Shown here: piece by piece, positions 54,537-64,000 of the stretch | Layout of the letters: the number at the start of each line of letters is the position of its first letter | How positions within the stretch are numbered: the stretch's first letter is position 1 | From: Planctomycetota bacterium | Lineage (GTDB): Bacteria; Planctomycetota; Phycisphaerae; Phycisphaerales; SM1A02 | NCBI GenBank assembly: GCA_016872915.1 | Contig: VGYQ01000002.1 | Coordinates: 1-64,000, forward strand | Length of the DNA: 64,000 nucleotides | Direction: 5' to 3' | Made by a program: the position numbers and the translations under genes | Notes under the pieces: generated by a model | The model's input: only the letters and a program-made list of their open reading frames with translations | Databases searched by the model: none | What the model was told of the DNA's origin: nothing

Positions 54537-57374
54537 ATGCCAAAGCCACGAAGCGCAGCTGAAATCAGGTCCGCATTCATTGACTTCTTCCGACAGAAGG
54601 CAGGCCACACCTTTGCTGCGGGCAGCGCTGTCGTGCCCTTCGACGATCCGACACTGCTCTTCACCAATGCCGGCATGAATCAGTTCAAGGATGTGTTTCT
54701 TGGGCGCGGTTCACGCGCGTTTACGCGCGCAGTCAATTCGCAGAAGTGCATCCGCGCGGGTGGCAAGCACAACGACCTCGAAGATGTGGGCAAGGATGTG
54801 TATCACCACACATTCTTTGAGATGCTCGGCAACTGGTCCTTCGGCGACTACTTCAAGAAGGAGTCGATCGACTGGGGGTGGGAACTGCTGACGGAGGTCT
54901 ATGGACTGCCGAAGGACCGCCTCTACGCAACCTATTTCGGCGGCAATCAGGCTGCAGGACTCGCTCCCGATGATGAGGCGCGCGAACTGTGGTGCGCGCA
55001 TCTGCCCGCGAATCGCGTGTTGCCGGGATCGATGAAGGACAACTTCTGGGAGATGGGAGAGACGGGCCCATGCGGTCCATGCTCGGAGATTCACTTTGAT
55101 CGAATCGGCGGGCGGGATGCGGCGAAGCTGGTCAATAGCGGCGATCCAGACGTGCTTGAAATCTGGAATCACGTCTTCATCCAATTCAACCGCGAAACTG
55201 GCGGAACCCTCAAGCCGCTGCCCGCCAAGCATGTTGACACCGGCATGGGCCTCGAGCGACTGGTGAGCGTGATCCAAGGCAAGCGATCCAACTATGACAC
55301 GGATCTCTGGAGTCCAATTTTTGACGCGATCACACGCACGACTGGCGCACGCCCCTATGCGGGATCGTTGACCGATCCAACGGACATTGCGTACCGAATC
55401 ATCGCCGATCACGTGCGCTGCCTGACTGCGGCGGCTTGTGATGGTGCCGGTCCGGGCAGCGATGGCCGCAACTACGTCCTTCGGCGCATTCTCCGCCGCG
55501 CTGCGCGACATGGACGACAGACGCTCGGTATGGAACAACCGTTCGTGCATCTGCTCGTCCCGGCGGTCGTGGAAACGCTCGGCGGTGCGTTCCCAGAGAT
55601 TGCAGCAGGTGCGGCGAAGGCTGCGCAAACGATCCGAGCTGAAGAAGAGCTCTTTGGCAAGACGCTTGGGCGCGGCATTGCGTTGTTTGACGAGTCCGCG
55701 GAGCGCGCGCGTCAATCCGCAGGTGGCACCATTTCGGCCGAAGACGCCTTCCGCTTGCACGACACATGGGGGTTCCCTGTCGATCTCACAGAGGTGATGG
55801 CGGCCGAGCGAGGACTCCGAGTGGATGTAGCGGGCTATGAGACGCTGATGGAACGCGCCCGTGAGACGAGCCGAGCAGGATCACAGGACGGTGCGCGCAT
55901 GGAGATGCCCCCCGATGCAATGGCCAAGCTCGCCGCGATGCATGTCCACCCCACCGATGACTCTGCTCGCGATCTCGGCCATCCAATGCGTGCGCGTATC
56001 CGCGCGCTTTGGGATGGCAAGCGCTTCTGTGAGGCGCTTGAAACTGGAGACATGGGAGGCATCGTGCTTGATCGCACCTGTTTCTTCGCCGAAAGTGGTG
56101 GCCAAGAACCGGACAAGGGCGATATCCGCACATCGGCGCAGGGTGAGAGTGGCAGCGGCACCGCAGGCCACTTCGAGGTCCGTGATGTGCAGCGCTTCGG
56201 CGACTTTGTGCTGCATATTGGTCGGGTGGCGCACGGCGCGGTGCACTGCGACAGCGATGCGGAGATCATGCTGCATCATGAACGGCGCGAGCACATCCGG
56301 GCAAATCACACCGCCACGCACCTGCTGAATCTTGCGCTTCGTACCGCACTCGGAGAGGACGTCCAGCAGCGTGGATCCCTCGTTGCAGCCGATCGCCTTC
56401 GCTTCGATTTCGCATCGCCGCGCGCGTTGACGGCGATCGAGGCGCAGCAGGTGGAAATGCAGGTGAACGCGTCCATCGCAGCGAACCTTCCCGTATCCAT
56501 CGGTACTTTGCCGCTTGCCCATGCCAAGACGGTGACCGGTGTGCGTGCCGTGTTTGGGGAGCGTTACCCAGATCCTGTCCGCGTCGTCAGCATCGGTGCA
56601 TCGGTCGCAGATCTTGATCGCACACCAACCGATCCGCGCTGGGGCACACTGTCGATCGAGTTCTGCGGCGGAACGCACCTTAAATCCACAGGCAGTGCCA
56701 GTTCCTTCATACTGCTGTCGGAGGGCGCGTCTTCGGCTGGTGTGCGCCGCTGCTTCGGTTTGACGGGCGGCCCTGCACGCGAAGCTGCAGAGACGGCGCG
56801 CCAGTTTTCTGCACGGGTGGAAGCCGCGCTTCATCTGGATGGGGAAGCACTACTCACGGAAGCAGCGGAGATCGTGCGGGCGGAGGCGGCACTCACCATC
56901 GGCATGTGCGCCCGTCACGCGATTGCGCCGCGCCTCGAAGCGCTGCGTGAGCGAGCAAAGGATGTGCGCCGCAAGATGGAGGGCTCGACACGTGATGAAG
57001 CCGTCACGCAGATTCGCTCCCTCACGGAGGCACATGTCGCCGGTGATACACGCCGTCCACTCATTGCCGTGATCCGCGGTGCGGATGCGTCCGCACTGAT
57101 GGCCGCGCTCGACTCATCGCGCGCACAGTTGCCGGAGACACCCATTCTGCTTCTCAGCCCAGACGCCGAATCCGGCAAAGTGGCCATCGCGGCCACAAGT
57201 CCCGCGTGGGCGATCGCCAAGGGGCTGAAAGCAGGCGACTGGGTTCGCACAGCTGCACAAGCCTGCGGCGGATCGGGGGGCGGCAAACCAGATACGGCGC
57301 AGGCTGGCGGCAAAGATGTCACCAAGGTGACTGAGGCCGTCGAAGCGGCACGTGCATTCGCAGCGAACCGCTGA
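54537..57374 (+). CDS. alaS: Alanyl-tRNA synthetase
   Basis: EIRSAFIDFFRQKAGHTFAAGSAVVPFDDPTLLFTNAGMNQFKDVFLG; ANHTATHLLNLALRTALG; EFCGGTHLKSTG. Confidence 0.97.
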   Translation: MPKPRSAAEIRSAFIDFFRQKAGHTFAAGSAVVPFDDPTLLFTNAGMNQFKDVFLGRGSRAFTRAVNSQKCIRAGGKHNDLEDVGKDVYHHTFFEMLGNWSFGDYFKKESIDWGWELLTEVYGLPKDRLYATYFGGNQAAGLAPDDEARELWCAHLPANRVLPGSMKDNFWEMGETGPCGPCSEIHFDRIGGRDAAKLVNSGDPDVLEIWNHVFIQFNRETGGTLKPLPAKHVDTGMGLERLVSVIQGKRSNYDTDLWSPIFDAITRTTGARPYAGSLTDPTDIAYRIIADHVRCLTAAACDGAGPGSDGRNYVLRRILRRAARHGRQTLGMEQPFVHLLVPAVVETLGGAFPEIAAGAAKAAQTIRAEEELFGKTLGRGIALFDESAERARQSAGGTISAEDAFRLHDTWGFPVDLTEVMAAERGLRVDVAGYETLMERARETSRAGSQDGARMEMPPDAMAKLAAMHVHPTDDSARDLGHPMRARIRALWDGKRFCEALETGDMGGIVLDRTCFFAESGGQEPDKGDIRTSAQGESGSGTAGHFEVRDVQRFGDFVLHIGRVAHGAVHCDSDAEIMLHHERREHIRANHTATHLLNLALRTALGEDVQQRGSLVAADRLRFDFASPRALTAIEAQQVEMQVNASIAANLPVSIGTLPLAHAKTVTGVRAVFGERYPDPVRVVSIGASVADLDRTPTDPRWGTLSIEFCGGTHLKSTGSASSFILLSEGASSAGVRRCFGLTGGPAREAAETARQFSARVEAALHLDGEALLTEAAEIVRAEAALTIGMCARHAIAPRLEALRERAKDVRRKMEGSTRDEAVTQIRSLTEAHVAGDTRRPLIAVIRGADASALMAALDSSRAQLPETPILLLSPDAESGKVAIAATSPAWAIAKGLKAGDWVRTAAQACGGSGGGKPDTAQAGGKDVTKVTEAVEAARAFAANR

Positions 57375-57383
57375 TGCGACGCC

Positions 57384-58706
57384 TCACGCGGCGTGCCGGC
57401 GCAGACTGAGAGCGCCCCAGGTGATCGCCGCTGCGATCAATGCCACGACGAGCACGGCACCGATCGCACTCAGTTGCGACTGCACGGATCCCCCCCGCCA
57501 CAGAGGACCCTCCAGCGCAGCGATCGCCCAACGGAACGGGCTGACAGCGCTGGCCGATGCGAGTGCGGGCGGCATAAACACAAGCGGCACGGATCCGCCT
57601 CCGAGAAGTGCCAGAATGAGTATCACCGATCGCCCCGCACCCTCACTTCCACCGAGGCTTTGGAACAGCGATGCAACCGCCATCGCCACCATCGTGAACG
57701 CGACTGCAATGGCGACCATGGCGGGCACAAGGAGCATGGGTTGAACGGGGCGCACGCCAAATGCGGTGACGGCGAGCACCATCAGCATGACCTGCATCAG
57801 CAGCGCCATGCAGAAACAGGCCAACGTCTTGCTGGCGAGCACCGTGTGCATCGAAAGAGGCGCAGCGCACAGGCGCCGAAGCGTGCCGCGATTGCGTTCT
57901 GCCGACAGGCTCGTGACAAACGCCATCACGCATCCCGCAAGCCCCCACACGACTCCTTGCGGGAAAGTCACCGCAAAGCTTGATGGTGGTCGCGCAGGAT
58001 CATCGACCACCGCCCGCTGCGTCAAGCGCACAGGACGGAACGCGCTCAGCCTTGGGAACGCGCCCGCGACATCGCTGCTGATCTGCTTGTCCGAGCGGCG
58101 CTGTGCCTTCTCTTCGCGCGCCACTGCGAGCCGCTGCGCCGCGGCAAGGAGATCGAGAATCGCGTTGCGCTCGCCCTCACTGGTGCCCATGTCGGATGCG
58201 GGCAACGCGCGCAGCAGTTCCGACTGACGCTGGAGGCGTGCACTATCGCCCACACTCAGCATGAACTGCACAAAGCCAATCTCCATCAGTTTGCCCTGCA
58301 GCAATCCGAGTTCTGCTGCACGACTCGGATCGCCAAACACCTCGATCGGCATCGAACCACCCGTCAGCAGCGCTTCTGCCGCCCTGTCGAATTCTTCAGG
58401 AACGATGACGACTGCACAGCAGCGCCCGGATCGAACGCGCGCGATCGCCTCCTCACGTCCCGCCACTCGCTCCACCTGCAGTGCGGGGTCAGACTGCAGC
58501 GCGGCGATGAATGACTCAGCAAGCGATCCGCTGCCCTCGCCAACAAGCGCGACGGCAATCGGACCGGGTGTGGCCAACCGCCCGAAGACCAGACCGAAGA
58601 GCACGGCAATGACCAACGGAAAAATCAACGTGAAAACGAATGCACTTCGGTCACGCAGCAGGAGGCGGAGATCCTTGCAAACGAGGGCTAGCAGCGGTCC
58701 AGTCAT
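57384..58706 (-). CDS. ABC-2 type transporter permease
   Basis: DRSAFVFTLIFPLVIAVLFGLVFG N-terminal TM, large extracytoplasmic region, ABC2_membrane C-terminal TMs (SLSAERNRGTLRRLCAAPLSMHTVLASKTLACF). Confidence 0.9.
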   Translation of the reverse strand: MTGPLLALVCKDLRLLLRDRSAFVFTLIFPLVIAVLFGLVFGRLATPGPIAVALVGEGSGSLAESFIAALQSDPALQVERVAGREEAIARVRSGRCCAVVIVPEEFDRAAEALLTGGSMPIEVFGDPSRAAELGLLQGKLMEIGFVQFMLSVGDSARLQRQSELLRALPASDMGTSEGERNAILDLLAAAQRLAVAREEKAQRRSDKQISSDVAGAFPRLSAFRPVRLTQRAVVDDPARPPSSFAVTFPQGVVWGLAGCVMAFVTSLSAERNRGTLRRLCAAPLSMHTVLASKTLACFCMALLMQVMLMVLAVTAFGVRPVQPMLLVPAMVAIAVAFTMVAMAVASLFQSLGGSEGAGRSVILILALLGGGSVPLVFMPPALASASAVSPFRWAIAALEGPLWRGGSVQSQLSAIGAVLVVALIAAAITWGALSLRRHAA

Positions 58707-59440
58707 TCGCGAAGCTCCCGGCCCGTCAGCTTCAAGAGCACGCTCTCCAACCCCCGAGCCACACGGCTGCTGCCTGCGCCATGAATCGCGACCAGTTCGT
58801 CCACGGTGCCCTCGGCCTGAATCTTTCCATGATCCATCAACGCAATGCGGTCACTCAACTTCTCCGCCTCCTCCATGTCGTGTGTTGTCAGCAGCACAGC
58901 ACATCCCGACGCGGCACGGGAGCGAATGATCCCACGCACATGCGCACGCGACTGCGGATCCACGCCCGCCGTTGGCTCATCGAGCACAAGGAGCGGCGGC
59001 TCATGTATGAGTGCCACGGCAAGATTGAGTCGACGCTTCATACCCCCTGAATAACCCCCAACGCGCTCATCGGCACGCGTCGCCAGACCAACCATGTCAA
59101 GCGCCTCCAGCACCTGACGACGACTTCGGAACGCGCCATAGAGCCGGGCAAACATCGTGACCGTTTCTGTCGCGGTGAGCATGTCATACAGCGCCAGCTC
59201 TTGCGGGGCGAAGCCAATGGCTCTGCGAACCGAAGCGTTCGATGGATCGCCGGCAGCTCCGACCGTGACGCTCCCCGAGTCCGGCCGCATCAGTCCTGTC
59301 ACGAGTGCGACCGTTGTGGACTTGCCTGCGCCGTTGGGCCCGAGCAGTCCGACCACCTCCCCTGCCGCCACACGAAGCGACACACCGTCGACTGCTCGCA
59401 CTCTGCCGTAACTCTTGGAGACTTCACGCAGCGTCAGCAT
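58703..59440 (-). CDS. ABC transporter ATP-binding protein
   Basis: LLGPNGAGKSTTVALVTGLMRP; YSGGMKRRLNLAVALIHEPPLLVLDEPTAGVDPQSR. Confidence 0.95.
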   Translation of the reverse strand: MLTLREVSKSYGRVRAVDGVSLRVAAGEVVGLLGPNGAGKSTTVALVTGLMRPDSGSVTVGAAGDPSNASVRRAIGFAPQELALYDMLTATETVTMFARLYGAFRSRRQVLEALDMVGLATRADERVGGYSGGMKRRLNLAVALIHEPPLLVLDEPTAGVDPQSRAHVRGIIRSRAASGCAVLLTTHDMEEAEKLSDRIALMDHGKIQAEGTVDELVAIHGAGSSRVARGLESVLLKLTGRELRE

Positions 59441-59446
59441 CCCCCC

Positions 59447-59452
59447 ATCCTA
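59447..59452 (-). promoter_or_regulatory. Predicted -10 (TAGGAT) of leaderless ABC-exporter transcript
   Basis: TAGGAT-N6-ATG on minus strand. Confidence 0.45.
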
Positions 59453-59478
59453 CGGATCACCCCCCCAAAACCCCGCGC

Positions 59479-59484
59479 TAGCCT
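59479..59484 (+). promoter_or_regulatory. Predicted -10 (TAGCCT) of leaderless acs transcript
   Basis: TAGCCT-N7-ATG. Confidence 0.5.
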
Positions 59485-59491
59485 GTCGTAC

Positions 59492-61471
59492 ATGAGCGAT
59501 GCCATCACCAGCGTTCTGCAAGAGAATCGCATCTTCGAGCCCAGCGATCACTTTCGCACGCAGATGGGCACCGTGCATGTTCCGAGCATGGATGCGTACC
59601 GCGCGGAGCACTCGCGTTCCCTCGAGGATCCCGAGGCGTACTGGAGTGACGTGGCGCGGAGCTTCCATTGGATGCACCCTTGGAAGCGTGTTCTGGAGTG
59701 GAACGCACCCGATGCGCGCTGGTTCGTCGGCGGGCAGACCAACGCATGTTTCAACTGCGTCGACCGACAGGTCGAAGCAGGCTTCGGCGATGACGTGGCA
59801 ATCCTCTGGGAGGGAGAACCCTGCTCGCCAGAACCGGAGGTTCGCCGACTCACCTACCGCGATCTGCAGCGCGAAGTTTCCCGCGCAGCGAATGCGCTCT
59901 TGGCGCTCGGCGTACAGCGAGGAGATGTCGTGACGATCTACATGGGCATGGTGCCCGAACTGGCGATCGCCGTGCTTGCCTGTGCCCGTATTGGCGCGCC
60001 GCACTCGGTGATCTTTGGCGGGTTCGCACCAAATGCGATCGTCGACCGCGTACTCGATGCGCAGAGCACCATCATCATCACATGCGACGGCGCTTGGCGG
60101 AGGGGTCAAGTGGTGCCCTTGAAGGCAAATGTGGACGAAGCGTGTACGCGACTGCCAGAGGTGCGCCATGTGCTGGTGCTCCGTCGCACCGCTCGTGAGG
60201 TGGCGATGCATCCGACACGCGATCTGTGGTGGCATGAGTGCGTGAATCAACAGTCAGATCACTGCCCATGCGCGGCGGTCGACTCGGAACATCCGCTGTT
60301 CCTGCTGTACACGAGCGGTTCGACGGGAAAGCCCAAGGGAATCGTGCACACGACGGCTGGCTACATGATCTTTACCGCGCATACGGCACGACTCACCTTC
60401 AACCTTGTGCCAGGGCGCGGACAGGTCTACTTCTGCACGGCGGATCTCGGGTGGATCACTGGACACTCTTACATCGTGTATGGACTGCTGCCCAATCGTG
60501 TGCCAACGCTGATGTACGAAGGCGCGCCGAACTTTCCGGCGGAGGATCGCTTTTGGGCAATCGTGGAGCGTCACCGCGTCACACACTTTTACACGGCACC
60601 GACGGCAATTCGTTCCTTCATGAAGTGGGGCGATACTCATCCGCAGCGACACGATCTTTCGAGTCTGCTCGTCCTCGGCACCGTTGGCGAACCCATCAAT
60701 CCTGAAGCATGGATGTGGTACCACCGAACCATCGGCTCTTCACGCTGCCCCATTGTGGACACGATGTGGCAGACCGAGACAGGCGGACACATCATCACGC
60801 CGCTTCCAGGTGCGACCCCCACGGTGCCAGGTTCCTGCACCCTGCCGATGTTCGGCATCGATGCTGCCATCGTGAATGAACGCGGCGAGGAACTTCCTGC
60901 GAACACGGGTGGACTGCTGGTGATTCGAAAGCCATGGCCAGCCATGCTGCGTGGCATCCACGGGGATCGCGCGCGATTCATCGAGACGTACTGGTCGAAG
61001 GTGTCGGGGATGTACGTCGCAGGCGACGGAGCGCGGCGCGATGATCGAGGCTACTTCTGGATCATGGGCCGCATCGATGATGTCATCAATGTCAGCGGGC
61101 ATCGCCTCGGCACCATGGAGGTGGAGAGCGCACTCGTATCGCATCCGGCGGTCGTCGAAGCGGCGGTCGTGGGCATGCCACATGAAATCAAGGGCACGGG
61201 AATCGCCGCGTTCGTGACGCTTGGCCCCGACTTCATCGGGAAAGCGAGTCCAACACTGAAGCGAGAACTACAGGAGCATGTCGCACGCGAAATCGGTGCA
61301 ATCGCGCGCCCAGACATGATTCGCTTCACCACACTCTTGCCCAAGACCCGATCGGGAAAGATCATGCGCCGGCTGCTGCGTGACATTGCTTCGGGTCGCG
61401 AGTTACAACAGGACACGACGACGCTGGAGGACTTCTCCGTTCTTGCCAAGCTTCGCGAAAGCGATGAGTAG
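59492..61471 (+). CDS. acs: Acetyl-CoA synthetase (AMP-forming)
   Basis: ARWFVGGQTNACFNCVDRQVE; LFLLYTSGSTGKPKGIVHTTAGYM; DTMWQTETGGHIITPLPG; LPKTRSGKIMRRLLR. Confidence 0.96.
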   Translation: MSDAITSVLQENRIFEPSDHFRTQMGTVHVPSMDAYRAEHSRSLEDPEAYWSDVARSFHWMHPWKRVLEWNAPDARWFVGGQTNACFNCVDRQVEAGFGDDVAILWEGEPCSPEPEVRRLTYRDLQREVSRAANALLALGVQRGDVVTIYMGMVPELAIAVLACARIGAPHSVIFGGFAPNAIVDRVLDAQSTIIITCDGAWRRGQVVPLKANVDEACTRLPEVRHVLVLRRTAREVAMHPTRDLWWHECVNQQSDHCPCAAVDSEHPLFLLYTSGSTGKPKGIVHTTAGYMIFTAHTARLTFNLVPGRGQVYFCTADLGWITGHSYIVYGLLPNRVPTLMYEGAPNFPAEDRFWAIVERHRVTHFYTAPTAIRSFMKWGDTHPQRHDLSSLLVLGTVGEPINPEAWMWYHRTIGSSRCPIVDTMWQTETGGHIITPLPGATPTVPGSCTLPMFGIDAAIVNERGEELPANTGGLLVIRKPWPAMLRGIHGDRARFIETYWSKVSGMYVAGDGARRDDRGYFWIMGRIDDVINVSGHRLGTMEVESALVSHPAVVEAAVVGMPHEIKGTGIAAFVTLGPDFIGKASPTLKRELQEHVAREIGAIARPDMIRFTTLLPKTRSGKIMRRLLRDIASGRELQQDTTTLEDFSVLAKLRESDE

Positions 61472-61495
61472 CACCGCCCGGAATCAGGGCCCTAA

Positions 61496-62407
61496 TCAGG
61501 GTTGAAGGCTCCAATCCGCCCGGTCCGCTTGATCGGCCCAGCGGCGCATATCGCGAAGGGCGTTCACCCCCTCTGCCGCCACGGCACCATCGATCGTCCC
61601 CACGCATGCCTCGTCGCGGTAGCGCGCACTCAGGTTGCCGAACGATGCGGGAACCTCAGGGTCGTACCTCGCCTGCCACTGCGGCTGGATGAAAGCCGGG
61701 CTCTCGAGTCGGAAGTAGCCCTCGGCAATACCACCATCCGCCGTCGCGTTCGTACGACTGGACGCAAAGGCAATCACGCGCGCCGGATTCCGCGCCATCG
61801 CGAGGCGCCGGAGGTAAAAGTTTGCGAGGGGATTTCGCTGACCGTTTGGAAGCGTGGCCGGAAGAAAGCCCAGCCGTTCGCTATCACCTCCGACCCACGT
61901 CGAATTCATTCCGAAGGAGGGATAGAGACTCGCAAAGTAAAGCATCTGCTCTGGATCACCATTCTCCAACTTCGACCACATGTCTGCCTGCGAACCAACG
62001 AAGAGCGAGCGCATGTCACCACCGAGATATGGAGTGAGCCGCCAAGGCCACCGTGCTGCAATGTTGGCGCCGCCGCCATATGTCTGCGTGGGGATCGGCT
62101 CACCGTTCCGCTGAAACGCGGGCAAGCCCGGCAGGAATCCGGGAATAAGCACTCCCCCGTTGTCGAGCGCATAGCCCGTCCAGCCTTGCAGCGCGCTTCT
62201 CAGCGCAGCAAGTTCCGTCGTCTGCCGTGCTGTGCGCTGCACGACGGTGACTGCAGATGCTGACAGCGCAACAAGAAGAGCAATGACACCAATAACGGCG
62301 AGCAGCTCGACCAAAGTGAATGCGCGAGGGCAGCCTTTGCTCGGAATCTGCCGCCCTTGCAAAGGCGCGGCTTTCCCGCACGTCCTTGGCACAGAGACAA
62401 CAGTCAT
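61496..62407 (-). CDS. Stand-alone pseudopilin-like protein (prepilin-type N-terminal motif)
   Basis: GCPRA^FTLVELLAVIGVIALLVALSASAVTVVQRTARQT; start ambiguous (ORF track begins at 62464 with TTG). Confidence 0.78.
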   Translation of the reverse strand: MTVVSVPRTCGKAAPLQGRQIPSKGCPRAFTLVELLAVIGVIALLVALSASAVTVVQRTARQTTELAALRSALQGWTGYALDNGGVLIPGFLPGLPAFQRNGEPIPTQTYGGGANIAARWPWRLTPYLGGDMRSLFVGSQADMWSKLENGDPEQMLYFASLYPSFGMNSTWVGGDSERLGFLPATLPNGQRNPLANFYLRRLAMARNPARVIAFASSRTNATADGGIAEGYFRLESPAFIQPQWQARYDPEVPASFGNLSARYRDEACVGTIDGAVAAEGVNALRDMRRWADQADRADWSLQP

Positions 62408-62486
62408 AGCTTGCTTTTGCACGAATCGGATGCCTATTGTTTGTGGCGAAACTTTGCTGTTCAATAGTAGTCCGCCGAGATGTCCG

Positions 62487-63524
62487 ATGCGTCCGTTTCA
62501 TCAATCTTCGACCACTGCCGCTCTGCTTGCAGCTCTCTTCTGCACCACTGAGCTTGTCGCAGATTCCATACAGGGCTCATGGGAGACTCCTGCGCTTGAC
62601 CGCTGGATGTACCCATTCAACGCATCGCCGGGAGCACGACCGACCATTTCGACCTTCGGGTCTGATCCTGCGTCGTCGGATTTCGACAGCCGTGATGGAC
62701 AGTTCATCGTCGCTTTCGATACCGCGCCCATTGTTCCAAGCGGACAGGGCGAGGAGAACTACACAATCACGAGCGCAGTGCTGACCGTGGAGTTCGCGAA
62801 TGACCGCATCGCGGTTTACGACCCCACGCCAGATTCGTGGCGGAGCTTTCGCCCGCCGACTGATCCTGCGTTTGTCGCCGATACCGACCCAGGGCAGCCA
62901 ATTGAGCTCTTCGGGTGCGGATTTCGAAACAGCTTCAGTGCGCTGAACTTTGTGGAAAACTCGCCGTATTCGACCCCTCCAAACCCACTTGCCTCGGGTG
63001 TTCGAAACGCATTTGCCTTGAGCTTTGACAGCTCAGGCGCACCCATCGATGTGTCGAACAACCCCCGCCTGAGCTTTGATGCTCTGCAGTTTGCGACTGG
63101 GCAGATCAGCGAACTCGCGCCGGGAGATCTGATTCCGCTGCGATCCAAGATGACCTTCAGCGTGTCCGTTGCACAGCCGAAGATTCAGGCATACTTGCGT
63201 CAGGGCTTGAACCGTGGTCGCGTGTTTTTTGTCGTCAGCAGCCTGACGTTGGTCCAACAGCAGGGAGGCAACTTCCCCTCCTTCTATGCAAGGGAGAATC
63301 CTCTCATTGCAGTGGGTCAGGCTCGCCCCGCCTCGCTCGCACTGACCGTACAAACGGGACCGAGCTGCGCTGCGGCGGACCTCAACTGCGATGGAACAGT
63401 GAACGGCACCGATCTCACGATCCTTCTCGCCAATTGGGGTTTGAATGGCAACGGGGATGTGAATGGAGACGGCTCGGTGAACGGAAGCGACCTGACTGTT
63501 GTCCTCAGCGCGTGGACGAACTGA
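62487..63524 (+). CDS. Secreted protein with C-terminal dockerin type I-like repeats
   Basis: Signal-like MRPFHQSSTTAALLAALFCTTELVA; C-terminus DLNCDGTVNGTDLTILLANWGLNGNGDVNGDGSVNGSDLTVVLSAW. Confidence 0.78.
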   Translation: MRPFHQSSTTAALLAALFCTTELVADSIQGSWETPALDRWMYPFNASPGARPTISTFGSDPASSDFDSRDGQFIVAFDTAPIVPSGQGEENYTITSAVLTVEFANDRIAVYDPTPDSWRSFRPPTDPAFVADTDPGQPIELFGCGFRNSFSALNFVENSPYSTPPNPLASGVRNAFALSFDSSGAPIDVSNNPRLSFDALQFATGQISELAPGDLIPLRSKMTFSVSVAQPKIQAYLRQGLNRGRVFFVVSSLTLVQQQGGNFPSFYARENPLIAVGQARPASLALTVQTGPSCAAADLNCDGTVNGTDLTILLANWGLNGNGDVNGDGSVNGSDLTVVLSAWTN

Positions 63525-63528
63525 GTCT

Positions 63529-63545
63529 CCTCGATTCAATCGAGG
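63529..63545 (+). terminator. Hairpin 4 nt after stop codon (no U-tract)
   Basis: CCTCGAT-TCA-ATCGAGG. Confidence 0.45.
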
Positions 63546-63582
63546 GCCGCAAGACGACAAACACTGATTCAACACTGGACGA

Positions 63583-63659
63583 GTCACGGCGGCGCCCAGC
63601 GTTCGACCGAGTCCGCACGACTGTGCCTTCTGCACAGCGGACTCGGCCGAAGCCGTGAC
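63583..63659. other. 77-nt multi-stem hairpin (candidate structured RNA or terminator)
   Basis: GTCACGGC/GCCGTGAC, TTCGaCCGAGTCCGC/GCGGACTCGGcCGAA, TGTGC-CTTCT-GCACA nested in order. Confidence 0.6.
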
Positions 63660-64000
63660 GCGGACCGCTCGCAAAGCAGCGGCCCTGACTAGCCCTCCAC
63701 CCCGCCTACCCACTTTCCCATCGCACCCATCCCATTGCCTCCGCCCATGATGTCTTGGTTCGAGGCACAGGGATACCTCACGAGTGCTTCGTCAAAGCAC
63801 GCGAGTGTTTCTCCGCCTCTGACCAGGACTTCACGGTCGGTTCAACATCTCTGACACCAGCTGCGGCACAACGGGCGCTGGGCACTTCCTGTGCGTCTCA
63901 GCAAACTGCTTTGCGGCCGATTCCCCTCAGGACAAACTCAAGCAAACAAAGGCAAACAGTCAACCCAACGGAGCCGTTGACTCATTCCGCCCCGCCGGCG

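Noticed and set aside
63747-64000. Frame open to the right edge (..HDVLVRGTGIPHECFVKARECFSASDQDFTVG..)
   Set aside because: No convincing start codon or RBS and no recognisable family; cannot be judged without sequence beyond the window.

Overview
A 64 kb, high-GC, gene-dense bacterial chromosomal window. Gene content suggests Planctomycetota, possibly Phycisphaerae-like (inference). I call about 52 protein-coding genes. I recognised no rRNA, tRNA, CRISPR array, IS element or prophage. Main blocks are: (i) NfeD/NfeD/flotillin; (ii) ykgJ-like/rdgB/acyl-CoA carboxyltransferase, divergent from rpsO-pnp; (iii) a cold-shock gene and orphan histidine kinase; (iv) a complete DNA topoisomerase VI A+B pair; (v) ndk and a divergent sigma-70 factor; (vi) a co-directional type II secretion locus (18.6-34.8 kb) in the order E-F-G-H-I-J-K-L-M-C-D, flanked by two uncharacterised secreted-protein genes; (vii) an Asp-rich protein and a giant PQQ-propeller protein; (viii) ppk1, a PTPS, a phosphohexomutase, dapA, pdxJ, phoU, UDPGP, recJ, adk, yicC, secG, tpiA, alaS, an ABC-2 exporter and acs; (ix) a solo pseudopilin divergent from a dockerin-tailed secreted protein, followed by a strongly structured non-coding end. 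The most interesting signals are: TANNNT hexamers exactly 6-7 nt upstream of at least 14 start codons (leaderless-transcript geometry), including two face-to-face overlapping -10 boxes in the 17-nt pdxJ/phoU gap; a C-terminal module shared by the GspL-like and GspC-like T2SS proteins; a PTPS-III-type active site; mutually exclusive hairpins in the csp leader; a perfect TGTGA-N6-TCACA palindrome upstream of the sigma gene; and a 77-nt multi-stem hairpin near the 3' edge. All calls were made by eye from the sequence and ORF track; no searches were run.
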